Positions 9,664 through 18,087 of a stretch of 64,000 nucleotides of DNA are shown here, one piece after another. The stretch lies in IMG/VR virus record IMGVR_UViG_3300047369_000650, positions 113,536-177,535 of that record. The stretch is one strand, 5' to 3'. The translations under genes and the position numbers were made by a program. This DNA comes from a virus. Within the stretch, counting starts at the first letter, position 1; each line of letters opens with the position of its first letter. A model generated the notes under the pieces. The model did not search any database. It saw nothing but the letters and a program-made list of their open reading frames with translations, and was not told the origin of the DNA.

Positions 9664-10995
9664 ATGTCTAATACATATAAAAATCTCACAGAGAAATGGG
9701 CACCAGTGCTCAACGAAGAATCAGCAGGTAAAATCGATGATTCTTACAGAAAATCAGTAACAGCTGTAGTTCTTGAGAATCAAGAAAAAGCTCTTGCTGA
9801 GCAGCGTCAAGCAGAGCAAGGTTTCTTGTCAGAAAACGCTCCATCAAATAACACCGGTTCAGTAGGTAACTGGGATCCAATCCTTATCTCACTTGTACGT
9901 CGTGCAATGCCAAACATGATGGCTTATGATGTATGTGGTGTGCAGCCAATGACTGGACCAACAGGCTTGATCTTCGCAATGAAGTCACGCTATGGTGCAG
10001 GTGCAACAACCTCAACTGAAGCTCTATATAACGAAGCAAATACTGCTTGGGGCGGAGATTCAACAGGTGCTAACGGTTCAGCAGGTCCATCAGGTCTTTC
10101 TGGTGTAACTGATGCTGCAGCAGATGGTTCACTCGATAATGACCGTGTAGCTAACGGCTTTGCTGGTGGTATGCCATTAACAGATGGTGAAGCACTTGGT
10201 AATACATCATCTACTTTCAACGAAATGGGTTTCACCATTGAAAAAGCAACTGTGTCTGCAAAAACACGTGCGTTGAAAGCAGAGTATAGCCTAGAGCTAG
10301 CACAAGACTTGAAAGCAATTCATGGTCTTGATGCAGAATCAGAATTGGCAAATATCTTGTCAACAGAGATTCTTGCGGAAATCAACCGTGAAGTAATCCG
10401 TACAATTAACTCACAAGCTAAGACTGGTGCTGCTACAGCTCAAACCGCTCTTAATGGTGTGTTTGATCTTGCAAACGATGCTGATGGCCGTTGGTCAGTA
10501 GAGAAGTTTAAAGGTCTTATGGTACAAATCGAGCGTGAAGCAAATACAATTGCTAAAGAAACTCGTAGAGGCCGCGGTAACTTCATCATCACATCATCAG
10601 ACGTAGCATCATGCTTGTCTGCAACAGGTATGCTTGATTATGCTCCGGCATTAGCAACTAACCTAAATGTAGATGATACAGGTAATACTTTTGCTGGTGT
10701 TCTTAACGGACGCACAAAAGTATATATCGATCCATATGCAACAACCGATTATGTAACCGTAGGTTATAAAGGTACTAATGCATATGACGCCGGTGTATTC
10801 TATTGCCCATATGTACCACTAACTATGGTACGTGCCGTAGGTGAGAATGACTTCCAGCCAAAAATCGGGTTTAAAACTCGTTACGGCATGGTATCAAACC
10901 CATTCGTAGGTGCAAACCCAGCGAGCGGTCTTGCTGCAGCAAAAACCAATCAGTACTACAGAATCTTCCGTGTGGATAACATCCTTAACGCATAA
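9664..10995 (+). CDS. gp23: Major capsid protein gp23
   Basis: 443 residues with the diagnostic marine T4-like capsid block LISLVRRAMPN then YDVCGVQPMTGPTG at residues ~77-105, and the conserved end PASGLAAAKTNQYYR. A likely gp21 cleavage site is FLSE/NAP at residue 57, which would remove the N-terminal ~57 residues as in other T4-like gp23 proteins. Codon use looks richer in GC than the neighbours, as expected for a highly expressed gene. A factor-independent terminator follows at 11038-11063. Confidence 0.97.
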   Translation: MSNTYKNLTEKWAPVLNEESAGKIDDSYRKSVTAVVLENQEKALAEQRQAEQGFLSENAPSNNTGSVGNWDPILISLVRRAMPNMMAYDVCGVQPMTGPTGLIFAMKSRYGAGATTSTEALYNEANTAWGGDSTGANGSAGPSGLSGVTDAAADGSLDNDRVANGFAGGMPLTDGEALGNTSSTFNEMGFTIEKATVSAKTRALKAEYSLELAQDLKAIHGLDAESELANILSTEILAEINREVIRTINSQAKTGAATAQTALNGVFDLANDADGRWSVEKFKGLMVQIEREANTIAKETRRGRGNFIITSSDVASCLSATGMLDYAPALATNLNVDDTGNTFAGVLNGRTKVYIDPYATTDYVTVGYKGTNAYDAGVFYCPYVPLTMVRAVGENDFQPKIGFKTRYGMVSNPFVGANPASGLAAAKTNQYYRIFRVDNILNA

Positions 10996-11006
10996 GATTT
11001 AAATAT

Positions 11007-11033
11007 AAAAAAAGGGAGGGGTTCAACCCTCCC
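11007..11033 (-). terminator. Factor-independent terminator of the minus-strand gene
   Basis: A 7-bp GC stem (GGGAGGG 11014-11020 with CCCTCCC 11027-11033) is followed on the minus strand by a run of seven T residues (A run at 11007-11013 on the plus strand). It would end the transcript of the minus gene at 11062-11412. Confidence 0.7.
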
Positions 11034-11037
11034 AACT

Positions 11038-11063
11038 AAGCTCCATTCGTGGGGCTTTTTTTT
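11038..11063 (+). terminator. Factor-independent terminator after gp23
   Basis: Stem AAGCTCC (11038-11044) pairs with GGGGCTT (11051-11057, one G-U pair) around the loop ATTCGT, followed by eight T residues. It ends the capsid operon. The T run abuts the stop of the convergent minus gene. Confidence 0.8.
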
Positions 11064-11412
11064 ATGCCATCTTATTAGACATTTTCTTTAACCATTGAAA
11101 CATGATTTTATCTGCCCACTCAGGATTTTTATTTTTTAAGATTTCAAGAGGAGCACCCTCAGGGCCTTCTTTTTTGCGGGCTTCTACATATTCTTCAATA
11201 GTAAAGCTTTTAATTAATTCTTTTAGAAATTTAGCCTTGGTGAAAGGACCGTTATACTTAAACCGAGCTATGAATAATTCCATTGGCATACCTACACGTG
11301 ATGGGTGACAGTTAGGAGCAACTTGATCCCAAGTGGGTTGACCTTCATAAGTACCAGTGTACTCAAGATAACCACCGTGAAAAGTAAATTTAGATTTATC
11401 AAACTTAGTCAT
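11062..11412 (-). CDS. Conserved hypothetical protein, minus strand, early-type promoter
   Basis: 116 residues, no recognised family; mixed charge with a C-terminal helical half (WADKIMFQWLKKMSNK). It is the only minus-strand gene in the left half and is convergent with gp23, the two separated by back-to-back terminators. Its promoter is a minus-strand copy of the TTTTAGGGGTTTACA element shared with other small genes in this window, so it is probably early-expressed within a late-gene neighbourhood. Confidence 0.65.
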   Translation of the reverse strand: MTKFDKSKFTFHGGYLEYTGTYEGQPTWDQVAPNCHPSRVGMPMELFIARFKYNGPFTKAKFLKELIKSFTIEEYVEARKKEGPEGAPLEILKNKNPEWADKIMFQWLKKMSNKMA

Positions 11413-11484
11413 ATCTTTCTCCGATTCTATTTACTCTTACAACATATACTAAAAAACATCACTTGTAAACCCCTAAAATGCACT
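11413..11484 (-). promoter_or_regulatory. Early promoter of the TTTTAGGGGTTTACA family, minus-strand copy
   Basis: Read on the minus strand: TGCATTTTAGGGG, then -35 TTTACA (11464-11469), a 17-bp spacer, -10 TATGTT (11441-11446), then a leader containing AGAATCGGAGA just before the ATG. Six further copies occur on the plus strand at 34.2, 34.5, 44.8, 58.5, 61.5 and 61.9 kb. Confidence 0.8.
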
Positions 11485-11493
11485 TTTTTTCAA

Positions 11494-11502
11494 TATAAAT
11501 AG
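11494..11502 (+). promoter_or_regulatory. T4-type late promoter
   Basis: TATAAATAG, 24 bases before the ATG of the tail-tube-like gene at 11526. Confidence 0.75.
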
Positions 11503-11525
11503 ATATAACTTCAACGGAGAGGCAT

Positions 11526-12023
11526 ATGGCAGACCTTACTGAAAATTTTAACTTTTTACAGGCTAGCAACTTTAAGGTTGTTATAGATAGAAAAAAGTAT
11601 GGTAATTTAGAATTTTTTGCTCAAAGAGTTATCCACCCTGGAGTAACAGTTACTGCACCTATAGTACCATTTAAACGTATTCAAAGTATTGCTGTTCCAG
11701 GAGATACAATCGGTGTTGATGATTTAGCATTTGATGTATTAGTAGATGAGAATATGACAAGCTATACTGAGGTTTATAATTGGTTAGAAAGTCTTGTAGT
11801 CACTCCGTCAAATAATAAAAATAAAATAATAGCAGATGACGAAAACGTTGTTGATATAACATTGTCTATACTAAGTAGTCATAATAATGTTGTTAAAAAA
11901 ATTAGATATATAGACTGTGTAGTAACAAACATAGGAACACTATTATTAGAAGCATCTGGTACCGAAACTCCAGTTATTACCTTTCCGGTAAACTTTAAAA
12001 TATCATACTTTGAATTAGTATAG
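11526..12023 (+). CDS. Tail-tube-fold virion protein (T4-like structural protein)
   Basis: 165 residues. The pattern NFKVVIDR, EFFAQRVIHPGV, PGDTIGVDDLAFDVLVDENM and NWLESLV resembles structural proteins of marine T4-like phages that share the tail tube or tube-initiator fold: a beta-rich body with a PGD turn and a following DEx...W helix. It is not the canonical gp19 sequence. It has its own late promoter, consistent with a virion role. Tube, tube-initiator or baseplate assignment remains open. Confidence 0.55.
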   Translation: MADLTENFNFLQASNFKVVIDRKKYGNLEFFAQRVIHPGVTVTAPIVPFKRIQSIAVPGDTIGVDDLAFDVLVDENMTSYTEVYNWLESLVVTPSNNKNKIIADDENVVDITLSILSSHNNVVKKIRYIDCVVTNIGTLLLEASGTETPVITFPVNFKISYFELV

Positions 12024-12066
12024 ATACTATTAATATTGAAATTTATTTATTATGGAGATGCACTTG

Positions 12067-12513
12067 TTGAATCTTGAAGATATACTTAATGATTGGAAAA
12101 AAGACTGTATAATTGATGAAAGCCATTTGGATAAATCATCAATTGATATAGCAAAACTTCACGCAAAATATTTACAACTTCTTTCTATTTCTAAACTACA
12201 GCTAAAAAAGACTGAGTTAAAGCAGAAAATTTTACTCAAAGATAAGTGGTTATATTATAATGATAAAATGACCCAAGAGCAAATTGAAGAGAAAGGTTGG
12301 GAATACGATCCTTTTAACGGAATGAAAGTCATGAAAGGTGATATGAATCACTACTATGATTCCGATATAGATATTCAAAAGAGTGAAGAAAGAGTAACTT
12401 ATTATAAAACCTTAGTTGAAACACTACAAGAAATTGTAACCAATATTAATTGGAAACATCAGACTATAGGTAATATCATAAAATGGAAACAATTTGAAGC
12501 TGGTGGTTTTTAG
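12067..12513 (+). CDS. uvsY: Recombination mediator UvsY
   Basis: About 148 residues. The beginning (NLEDILNDWKKDCIIDESHL) aligns with the T4 UvsY N-terminus (RLEDLQEELKKD...ID) and the end (IIKWKQFEAGGF) with its C-terminus (...RAFEAGK). UvsY loads the UvsX recombinase onto gp32-coated single-stranded DNA. The proposed start is TTG 12067, nine bases after GGAG (12054-12057); TTG 12064 or ATG 12052 are alternatives, but ATG 12052 has no ribosome site. Its stop overlaps the GTG start of uvsW. Confidence 0.85.
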   Translation: MNLEDILNDWKKDCIIDESHLDKSSIDIAKLHAKYLQLLSISKLQLKKTELKQKILLKDKWLYYNDKMTQEQIEEKGWEYDPFNGMKVMKGDMNHYYDSDIDIQKSEERVTYYKTLVETLQEIVTNINWKHQTIGNIIKWKQFEAGGF

Positions 12514-14021
12514 TGGATATAGTTAAAGTACAGAAGAAAGATCATGCTAATATGATTATTGGGTGCGATTGGGGTATTGCTCAAGAGCTATCTGATTATT
12601 TTTCTTTTTTTGTTCCTGGTTATAAATTTATGCCTCTATATAAAAATAAGGTATGGGATGGCAAGATAAGATTATTTAATGTGAATAACTGCGAGTTATC
12701 ATGTGGGCTTATATCTTATGTAAAAGATTTCTGTGAAAAAAGAAATTATCCGTTAGAATATGAAAAAAGTAAATACGGTTTACCCGAATCATATAATAAA
12801 ATAGATCCTAATAAGATTATGGAATTTATAAAAAGTCTTGATCTAAAAAGTAAAGGCGAACCTATATCCATAAGAGATTACCAATTTAATGCTATCTGTG
12901 AAGGTCTACAAAGAAAAAGATCCATACTATTATCGCCTACGGGTTCGGGTAAATCTTTAATTCTATATTGTTTGGCTAAGTATTGGCTTCAGATGCTTAC
13001 AGATGGATTTAATTATCCTAGAGCAGGTAAGGTTTTAATCATTGTTCCTACAACATCTTTAGTTGAACAAATGTATGGAGACTTTGCAGATTATGGACAA
13101 AATCCTACTGGTATGCATAAAATCTATTCAGGTAAAGATAAAGAATTTGATAGTGCTATCTGTATAAGCACATGGCAATCCATTTATAAAATGCCACCCG
13201 CTTGGTTTGATCAGTTTGGTATGATTTTAGGTGATGAGTGTCACGGTTTTAAATCCAAATCACTTACTAATATTATGAATAAATGTAAACTAGCAGAATA
13301 TCGCTATGGTACTACTGGCACACTTGATGGAACACAAACGCACCAATTGGTATTAGAGGGTCTTTTTGGAAAGGTAATGAAAGTTACTACGACTAGAACT
13401 TTACAAGATAATCAAACTCTTGCTGATTTAGAAATTCTTATGATTCAACTACAATATAGTGAAGAGATAAAAAAGCAAATGGTCGGTCTACAATATCAGG
13501 ATGAAATAGACTACATTGTAAAATATGAACAAAGAAATAAATTTATAAGAAATCTTGCTCTGGATCAAAAAGGTAATACTTTAGTTTTATTTCAGTTTGT
13601 GGAGAAGCACGGAAAGCCTCTTTTTGAGCTGATAAATAGTAAGGCTAAAGAAGGAAGAAAAGTATTTTTTGTAAGTGGTGCTACAGAAACATCTGATAGG
13701 GAAGCTATTAGAAAAATAACAGAGGGTCAGAAAGATGCTATCATCGTCGCTAGTCTTGGTACTTTTAGTACTGGTATTAACATACGGAACTTGCATAATA
13801 TCATATTTGCTTCTCCGTCAAAATCCCAGATCAAAGTTCTCCAGTCTATTGGGAGGGGATTACGGAAATCAGAGGATGGAACGACTACTAAACTCTATGA
13901 TATATCAGATGATTTCCAACACAAATCAAGAAAAAACTATGCACTCCTTCACAGCGAAGAAAGATTAAAGATTTATAAAAAAGAAAAGTTTAAATTTAAA
14001 TTTTACAAGGTTTCAATATGA
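12513..14021 (+). CDS. uvsW: DNA/RNA helicase UvsW
   Basis: 502 residues, an SF2 helicase of the T4 UvsW type that unwinds branched recombination intermediates and R-loops. Walker A SPTGSGKS lies at residues ~142-149, the DECH box near residue 239, and a C-terminal helicase half carries SIGRGLRK (motif VI). The N-terminal ~100 residues match the small UvsW DNA-binding domain (YKFMPLYKNKVWDGKIRLF). The start is GTG 12513 within TAGTG, overlapping uvsY. UvsY-UvsW adjacency is conserved in T4-like phages. Confidence 0.92.
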   Translation: MDIVKVQKKDHANMIIGCDWGIAQELSDYFSFFVPGYKFMPLYKNKVWDGKIRLFNVNNCELSCGLISYVKDFCEKRNYPLEYEKSKYGLPESYNKIDPNKIMEFIKSLDLKSKGEPISIRDYQFNAICEGLQRKRSILLSPTGSGKSLILYCLAKYWLQMLTDGFNYPRAGKVLIIVPTTSLVEQMYGDFADYGQNPTGMHKIYSGKDKEFDSAICISTWQSIYKMPPAWFDQFGMILGDECHGFKSKSLTNIMNKCKLAEYRYGTTGTLDGTQTHQLVLEGLFGKVMKVTTTRTLQDNQTLADLEILMIQLQYSEEIKKQMVGLQYQDEIDYIVKYEQRNKFIRNLALDQKGNTLVLFQFVEKHGKPLFELINSKAKEGRKVFFVSGATETSDREAIRKITEGQKDAIIVASLGTFSTGINIRNLHNIIFASPSKSQIKVLQSIGRGLRKSEDGTTTKLYDISDDFQHKSRKNYALLHSEERLKIYKKEKFKFKFYKVSI

Positions 14022-14440
14022 TCGATATAAACAATGTTAAACAATTAAAAATAGCAGACGGTTCTGAAATTATTTGTGAAATAATGGAAGAGCTTGAAGA
14101 AGATATCGTTGTAAGAGGTGCTTTTAGAATAGCCAGAGTAGATTTGGATAACGAAAGAAGTTATTATATGTTTAAGCCATGGATGACTTATGTTGAAGAA
14201 TCAGATCATTTTATAACAATTAATCTATATCATCTAATAGCAGCTACTGTACCATCTAAAGATATTTTGGATCAGTATGAGAATGCTATAGAAAAAATCA
14301 GTGAAGCGGTATCAGAAAGAAATGATAGTCTTGATGAAATACCAGAAGAAGAAATAAAAGAAAAATTAAGTTTAACAAATGATTCAGAAGTTGATAATGT
14401 GCTTAAGTTTAATTTTATTGATAAAACTAAGCTTCATTAG
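14018..14440 (+). CDS. Conserved hypothetical protein with Sm-like N-terminal fold
   Basis: 140 residues; ATGA overlap with uvsW. Residues 5-80 (VKQLKIADGSEIICEIME, then VRGAFRIARVD) have the strand pattern of Sm/LSm-like small barrels found downstream of uvsW in marine T4-like phages, followed by an acidic, helical C-terminus. RNA binding is only a possibility. Confidence 0.55.
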   Translation: MIDINNVKQLKIADGSEIICEIMEELEEDIVVRGAFRIARVDLDNERSYYMFKPWMTYVEESDHFITINLYHLIAATVPSKDILDQYENAIEKISEAVSERNDSLDEIPEEEIKEKLSLTNDSEVDNVLKFNFIDKTKLH

Positions 14441-14533
14441 TATTCCCTATCCTCAACTAACTACTCTTTTATTATATACTAGATTCGTGCAACTGTAAAC
14501 CAAAAAGTGATGCGATAACAATAAAAATAGTTG

Positions 14534-14562
14534 TTTACATCTATTGTTAATTAGTTTATAAT
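14534..14562 (+). promoter_or_regulatory. Early sigma70-type promoter for gp55-47-46
   Basis: -35 TTTACA (14534-14539), 17-bp spacer, -10 TATAAT (14557-14562), 24 bases before the gp55 ATG. The same spacing recurs at every early promoter in the window. Confidence 0.75.
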
Positions 14563-14585
14563 ATATATGTAAAAGGTTTATATTT

Positions 14586-15188
14586 ATGGCAAAAGCAAAA
14601 AAAACAAAAAACATACACTACATTAATAATTCAGAATTTTCATTGGCTATCGTGGAATATGTAAAAGAAGTTACAATAGCTAAAGAAACCGAAGAAAAAC
14701 TTCCAGTAGTACCTGACTATATTGCTCGTAGTTTTCTTCAGATAGCAGAAAATTTATCTCACAAGTCTAATTTTATTCGGTATACATATCGAGAAGAAAT
14801 GGTTATGGACGCGGTAGAAAATTGTCTGAAAGCTATAGAAAATTATAATATTAATGCTACAACTAGAACAGGTAAGCCAAATGCCTTCGCTTATTTTACT
14901 CAGATTATTTGGTACGCTTTCTTGCGTAGAATTACTAAAGAAAAGAAACAGCAAGAGATTAAAGAAAAATATTTAGCACAATCTGGGATTGATGCTTTTC
15001 TTGTTACAGAACTTGGTACTGATGATGCATCATCTCAAGTAGCTAACCACTTTATTGATACACTTAAAGATAGAATTGATAAAGTAAAAGCTTATGATAC
15101 AGAAATTAAAACTTTTTCAAAAGAAACAAAAAATAGAAAGAAAAGAGCCGTTAACGTAGATTCAGATCTATCTGACTTTTTGGAATAA
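14586..15188 (+). CDS. gp55: Late-transcription sigma factor gp55
   Basis: 200 residues. HYINNSEF, the central EEMVMDAVENCLKAIENYN and the following AYFTQIIWYAFLRRITKEKK align with T4 gp55 ([44 protein letters not shown]). The extreme C-terminus, DLSDFLE, matches the sliding-clamp-binding tail (SLDFLY in T4), which lets gp45 activate late transcription. Together with the TATAAATA promoters this shows a T4-type late programme. It is directly followed by gp47. Confidence 0.93.
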   Translation: MAKAKKTKNIHYINNSEFSLAIVEYVKEVTIAKETEEKLPVVPDYIARSFLQIAENLSHKSNFIRYTYREEMVMDAVENCLKAIENYNINATTRTGKPNAFAYFTQIIWYAFLRRITKEKKQQEIKEKYLAQSGIDAFLVTELGTDDASSQVANHFIDTLKDRIDKVKAYDTEIKTFSKETKNRKKRAVNVDSDLSDFLE

Positions 15189-15194
15189 TATATA

Positions 15195-16256
15195 ATGAAA
15201 ATAGCAGTATTGAATGATACTCACTGTGGTATCAGAAACAGCTCTGATGTGTTTTTAAATAACGCAGCAGATTTTTATGAAAACATCTTTTTCCCGTATT
15301 GTAAAGAACATGATATTAAGCAAATTATTCATCTTGGTGATTATTATGATAATCGTAAGTTTATTAATTTCAGAGCTTTAAATCACAACCGTAAACATTT
15401 TCTGTCACACCTTCGTGACTATGGGATGTCTATGGACATTATACCTGGTAACCATGATACCTACTATAAGAATACAAATGATTTAAATAGTCTAAAAGAA
15501 CTCTTAGGTCATTTTATGAACGAAATTAATATTATTATGGAACCTCGTGTTCTGGAATATGATTCTCTTAAGATAGCAATGTTACCTTGGATCACTCAAG
15601 AAAATCACGATAAGTCTATGGAGTTTATTAAGAACTGTAAAGCAGACTGGTTAGGTGGTCATCTTGAATTAAGTGGATTTGAGATGATGAGAGGCATAGA
15701 AAATAAACATGGTATGGATCATAAACTTTTCTCACGTTTTGAGAAAGTTTTATCTGGACATTTTCACACTAAATCAGTAAAAGATAATATTACATATCTA
15801 GGCACGCAGATGGAATTCTTTTGGTCTGATGCTCATGATAATAAACATTTCCACGTAATAGATACAGAGACTCGTGAAATGGAAGCGATTAGAAATCCAT
15901 ACACACTATATGAAAAGATTGTGTATGATGATTCCAGACAAAGTTATTCAGACTTTAATGTGGACCATTTAGATCATAAATTTGTAAAAATAGTTGTAAT
16001 TAATAAGTCTGACCTCTTTACATTTGATCGTTTAGTTGATAGAATACAGAATAGAAAGATTCATGAACTAAAGATTGCAGAAAACTTTAATGAGTTTATT
16101 GGAGAGAATGTCGAAGATGAAAGTATATCAATGGAAGATACTGAAATTCTATTAGATAGTTATGTTGATGCAGTTGACACGGATCTGGATAAAGATAAAA
16201 TAAAAGTAAATATGAGGAAACTTCTTACAGAAGCACAATCAATGGAAATAGTTTAG
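15195..16256 (+). CDS. gp47: Recombination endonuclease subunit gp47 (Mre11/SbcD-like)
   Basis: 353 residues with metallophosphoesterase motifs in order: NDTHCG (residue ~7), HLGDYYDNR (~46), PGNHDTY (~91), GGHLE and SGHFHT. With gp46 it forms the Rad50/Mre11-like exonuclease that resects DNA ends for recombination-dependent replication. Length agrees with T4 gp47 (339). Its stop overlaps the start of a 38-residue gene lying between gp47 and gp46. Confidence 0.95.
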   Translation: MKIAVLNDTHCGIRNSSDVFLNNAADFYENIFFPYCKEHDIKQIIHLGDYYDNRKFINFRALNHNRKHFLSHLRDYGMSMDIIPGNHDTYYKNTNDLNSLKELLGHFMNEINIIMEPRVLEYDSLKIAMLPWITQENHDKSMEFIKNCKADWLGGHLELSGFEMMRGIENKHGMDHKLFSRFEKVLSGHFHTKSVKDNITYLGTQMEFFWSDAHDNKHFHVIDTETREMEAIRNPYTLYEKIVYDDSRQSYSDFNVDHLDHKFVKIVVINKSDLFTFDRLVDRIQNRKIHELKIAENFNEFIGENVEDESISMEDTEILLDSYVDAVDTDLDKDKIKVNMRKLLTEAQSMEIV

Positions 16257-16372
16257 TGCCCAAACAAGAAAGAATACACTGCCTATCTAAGAAATGGGAA
16301 AAAGCTTATAAGAAAGCAGCCAAGAAAAAAGATAGACAGAAATCTAAGAAACAAATAAGGCAAAAAGAATGA
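16256..16372 (+). CDS. Tiny highly basic protein between gp47 and gp46
   Basis: A 38-residue frame with GTG start 16256 overlapping the gp47 TAG (TAGTG) and stop TGA 16370-16372 overlapping the gp46 ATG (ATGA). Nearly half the residues are Lys or Arg (KKAAKKKDRQKSKKQIRQK). The double overlap supports real, coupled translation. Function unknown; binding nucleic acid or bridging the two nuclease subunits is possible. Confidence 0.6.
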   Translation: MPKQERIHCLSKKWEKAYKKAAKKKDRQKSKKQIRQKE

Positions 16373-18087
16373 TTATTTTTAAATCTATTCGATATAAAAA
16401 CTTTTTATCGACTGGTAATAATTGGACAACTATTAGTCTTAACAGAACAAAATCAACTCTTATAGTAGGTCAAAACGGTGCAGGAAAGTCAACTATTCTT
16501 GATGCACTTTCTTTTGCGCTATTTGGTAAGCCGCATCGTAATATTAATAAACCTCAGTTAGTTAATACTATTAATAATAAAGATAGTATTGTAGAGGTTG
16601 AATTTATTATAGGTAAAGCACTCTTCAAGGTTGTTCGTGGTATAAAGCCACAAATATTTGAAATATGGAAAAACGGCGTGATGATTAATCAATCTTCTCA
16701 TGCCAAAGAGTACCAGAAGGTCCTTGAGCAAAATATTATTAAGCTAAATCATAAAAGCTTTCATCAAATTGTTGTGCTAGGTTCTTCATCTTTTATTCCT
16801 TTTATGCAACTACCAGCACAGCATAGAAGAGATGTTATCGAGGATCTTCTGGACATTAATGTGTTTTCAAAGATGAATACTTTGATAAAAGAAAAGAATA
16901 GCACACTAAAAGAAAAGCTGAAAGATAATGCATATCAGCTTGACATTCTAAAGAATAAACTAGAGTCTCAAAGAAAATATATTAGAGATATTACACAGAT
17001 TAATGAGGATGAGATTAGTGATAAAAAGAAAAAAATCTCAGAGGTCGAAAGTGAAATCAAGCAATTACATAATAGTAATGCCGAATGTAGCGCTTTTAAT
17101 GAAGCAAATGCCGAAGAGGTATCAAAGCAACTCAAAGAAGCAAATAATAAAAAACAAATCATTTTACAAGATAAGGCCAGTGCCACATCAGAAATTAAAA
17201 CAATCGTTGGCGATTCTAAATTTTATGAACAGAATGACACCTGTCCGACCTGTTCACAAGAAATCGAACCAGATTTTAAAAAGAGGAAAATACACGAATG
17301 TAAGCAAAAAGCACTACAAACTAAAGAAACCCTTGAAAGAATACAATCGGAAGCTAATGATGTAGCAACTTTAATAGATGTGTGGAACAACAAAGCTGAA
17401 GAAGTTAAAGATAATAATAATTTAATTAATACCAATAATAAACTTATAAGCTCGCATCAAAAACATATCGATGGTTTAAATTTAGATATACAGAGACTTA
17501 GCTCCAGAGAAGGTGATATAGGAGAAGCTAACGAAGAACTTCATACTATGAATGAAGAAAGAAACGAGTTAATGGAGCACAAATTAACTCTTAATGAAGA
17601 ATATTCATATAATACTGTTATGGCTGAAATGTTAAAAGATACGGGTATTAAAACAAAAGTTATTAAACAATACATTCCCGTAATTAATAAATTAGTAAAT
17701 CAATATCTTCAAGTTCTTGATTTCTTTGTGCACTTTAATTTAGATGAAAGCTTTCAAGAAACTATTAGATCACGTCATAGAGATGCCTTCTCATATGATT
17801 CTTTCTCAGAAGGAGAGAAGCAAAGAATTGATCTGGCTCTATTGTTTACTTGGCGCATGATTGCTAAGATGAAAAATTCTGTAGCCACTAATTTACTCAT
17901 ATTAGATGAAACCTTTGATTCATCTTTGGATCATGACGGTGTTGATAATCTAATGAAAATTTTACATACTCTTGATGATAATACAAATGTGTTCGTAATC
18001 TCTCATAAAGGAGAAATACTTGATGGAAAATTTGAAGAAAAGCTGGAGTTTAAGAAAGAAAAAAACTTTAGTAAGATGGTGGCATAA
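16369..18087 (+). CDS. gp46: Recombination endonuclease subunit gp46 (Rad50/SbcC-like)
   Basis: 572 residues. Walker A GQNGAGKST at residues 34-42, a zinc-hook CPTC near residue 292 flanked by coiled coils, ABC signature FSEGEKQR near 480 and Walker B LLILDETFDS near 510. It provides the ATPase that moves DNA to the gp47 nuclease. The stop overlaps the PEPCK start (TAATG). Confidence 0.95.
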   Translation: MIIFKSIRYKNFLSTGNNWTTISLNRTKSTLIVGQNGAGKSTILDALSFALFGKPHRNINKPQLVNTINNKDSIVEVEFIIGKALFKVVRGIKPQIFEIWKNGVMINQSSHAKEYQKVLEQNIIKLNHKSFHQIVVLGSSSFIPFMQLPAQHRRDVIEDLLDINVFSKMNTLIKEKNSTLKEKLKDNAYQLDILKNKLESQRKYIRDITQINEDEISDKKKKISEVESEIKQLHNSNAECSAFNEANAEEVSKQLKEANNKKQIILQDKASATSEIKTIVGDSKFYEQNDTCPTCSQEIEPDFKKRKIHECKQKALQTKETLERIQSEANDVATLIDVWNNKAEEVKDNNNLINTNNKLISSHQKHIDGLNLDIQRLSSREGDIGEANEELHTMNEERNELMEHKLTLNEEYSYNTVMAEMLKDTGIKTKVIKQYIPVINKLVNQYLQVLDFFVHFNLDESFQETIRSRHRDAFSYDSFSEGEKQRIDLALLFTWRMIAKMKNSVATNLLILDETFDSSLDHDGVDNLMKILHTLDDNTNVFVISHKGEILDGKFEEKLEFKKEKNFSKMVA

